Shown here piece after piece: positions 5,533-5,795 of a stretch of 5,795 nucleotides of DNA; the stretch's first letter is position 1, and every line of letters starts with the position of its first letter. The stretch spans positions 1 through 5,795 of the forward strand of contig JAKUNY010000095.1 of the NCBI GenBank assembly GCA_022451765.1, given 5' to 3'. The notes beneath the pieces were generated by a model, which did no database searches, had not been told where the DNA came from, and was given only the letters and a program-made list of their open reading frames with translations. Position numbers and translations under genes: made by a program. Source of the DNA: Candidatus Poseidoniaceae archaeon. GTDB lineage: Archaea; Thermoplasmatota; Poseidoniia; Poseidoniales; Poseidoniaceae.

Positions 5533-5795
5533 TCAATCTTTCAATCCATCCAAGAAATCATCGCTTAAATCGTCGATAACCTTCTTTCCACGAGGCCCAG
5601 CCCAACCGATGGCAGCGACCATTCCGAGCATTGGAGCATAACGGTTCTGAAGCGCTTCACAAGCATTTGTTGAACCTGCAAGAACGTCAACTTTACTCAA
5701 CAATGCACCTGTATCGTCTTCACATGAAACGTCGATGAGTGCATCACCATCTGAAGGAACAATTGCAGCTATTGTGAACGCCATAAACGCTGTCG
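5533..5795 (-). CDS. Small, probably exported protein of unknown function (5' end likely outside window)
   Basis: The frame runs from the window edge to a TGA at 5533-5535. An ATG at 5784 would give 83 residues, but the frame stays open upstream (TAF before the Met) and the hydrophobic stretch TAFMAFTIAAIVP looks like the core of a signal peptide lacking its basic start, so the true start is probably beyond the window. The mature part is acidic (SDGDALIDVSCEDDTG), has two cysteines 24 residues apart (20 and 44 counted from that Met) that could form a disulfide, a second mildly hydrophobic stretch (APMLGMVAAIGWAG, about 50-63), and an acidic helix-like end, KKVIDDLSDDFLDGLKD. It lies 43 bases upstream of the cupredoxin gene on the same strand, so the two may be co-transcribed, although the cupredoxin gene also has its own candidate promoter. 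I do not recognise the family. Confidence 0.6.
   Translation of the reverse strand, partial: TAFMAFTIAAIVPSDGDALIDVSCEDDTGALLSKVDVLAGSTNACEALQNRYAPMLGMVAAIGWAGPRGKKVIDDLSDDFLDGLKD

Noticed and set aside
1..5795. CRISPR array, transfer or ribosomal RNA, insertion sequence, or defence genes
   Set aside because: No evenly spaced direct repeats, tRNA-like cloverleaf, rRNA segment, transposase motif or terminal inverted repeats with target duplication were seen by eye.

Overview
The window most likely comes from a planktonic marine archaeon, with Marine Group II (Poseidoniales) or a relative the best guess. The reasons are a dolichyl-phosphate-sugar-synthase-type glycosyltransferase with two C-terminal membrane segments, a membrane-anchored plastocyanin-like protein, acidic Asp/Glu-rich secreted domains, and a TATA box placed so that the glycosyltransferase mRNA would be leaderless. 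This is a judgement from gene style; no rRNA or other phylogenetic marker is present. One feature looks bacterial: a strong hairpin plus T-tract terminator behind the first gene.

Layout, left to right. (1) Positions 3-527, + strand: C-terminal part of a phosphate-binding PstS protein, closed by the terminator at 587-626. (2) Positions 711-962, +: an 83-residue protein of unknown function with its own candidate promoter and a Shine-Dalgarno-like stretch folded into a small hairpin. (3) Positions 963-1114: a non-coding gap packed with inverted repeats, ending in a clear TATA element. (4) Positions 1115-2044, +: family 2 glycosyltransferase. (5) Positions 2092-4998, +: a large RND/MMPL-type membrane transporter, probably in one operon with the glycosyltransferase. 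(6) Positions 4989-5489, - strand: secreted cupredoxin with a C-terminal membrane anchor; its last 10 bases overlap the end of the transporter gene tail to tail. (7) Positions 5533-5795, -: a small, probably secreted protein whose 5' end runs off the window.

How the genes may work together. The glycosyltransferase and transporter look like one module in which a sugar is put on a polyprenyl-phosphate (or other lipid) on the cytoplasmic face and the RND protein moves a lipid or glycolipid across or out of the membrane; the substrate cannot be read from sequence. PstS and the cupredoxin are separate cell-surface functions (phosphate capture, and copper-dependent electron transfer). The most unexpected non-coding signal is a shared palindrome, TGTTCA-N5-TGAAC, whose centre lies 23 bases before the start codon of both the transporter and the cupredoxin genes on opposite strands. 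No CRISPR array, tRNA, rRNA, insertion sequence or obvious horizontally acquired defence system was seen, and there is no gene-free stretch longer than about 185 bases.
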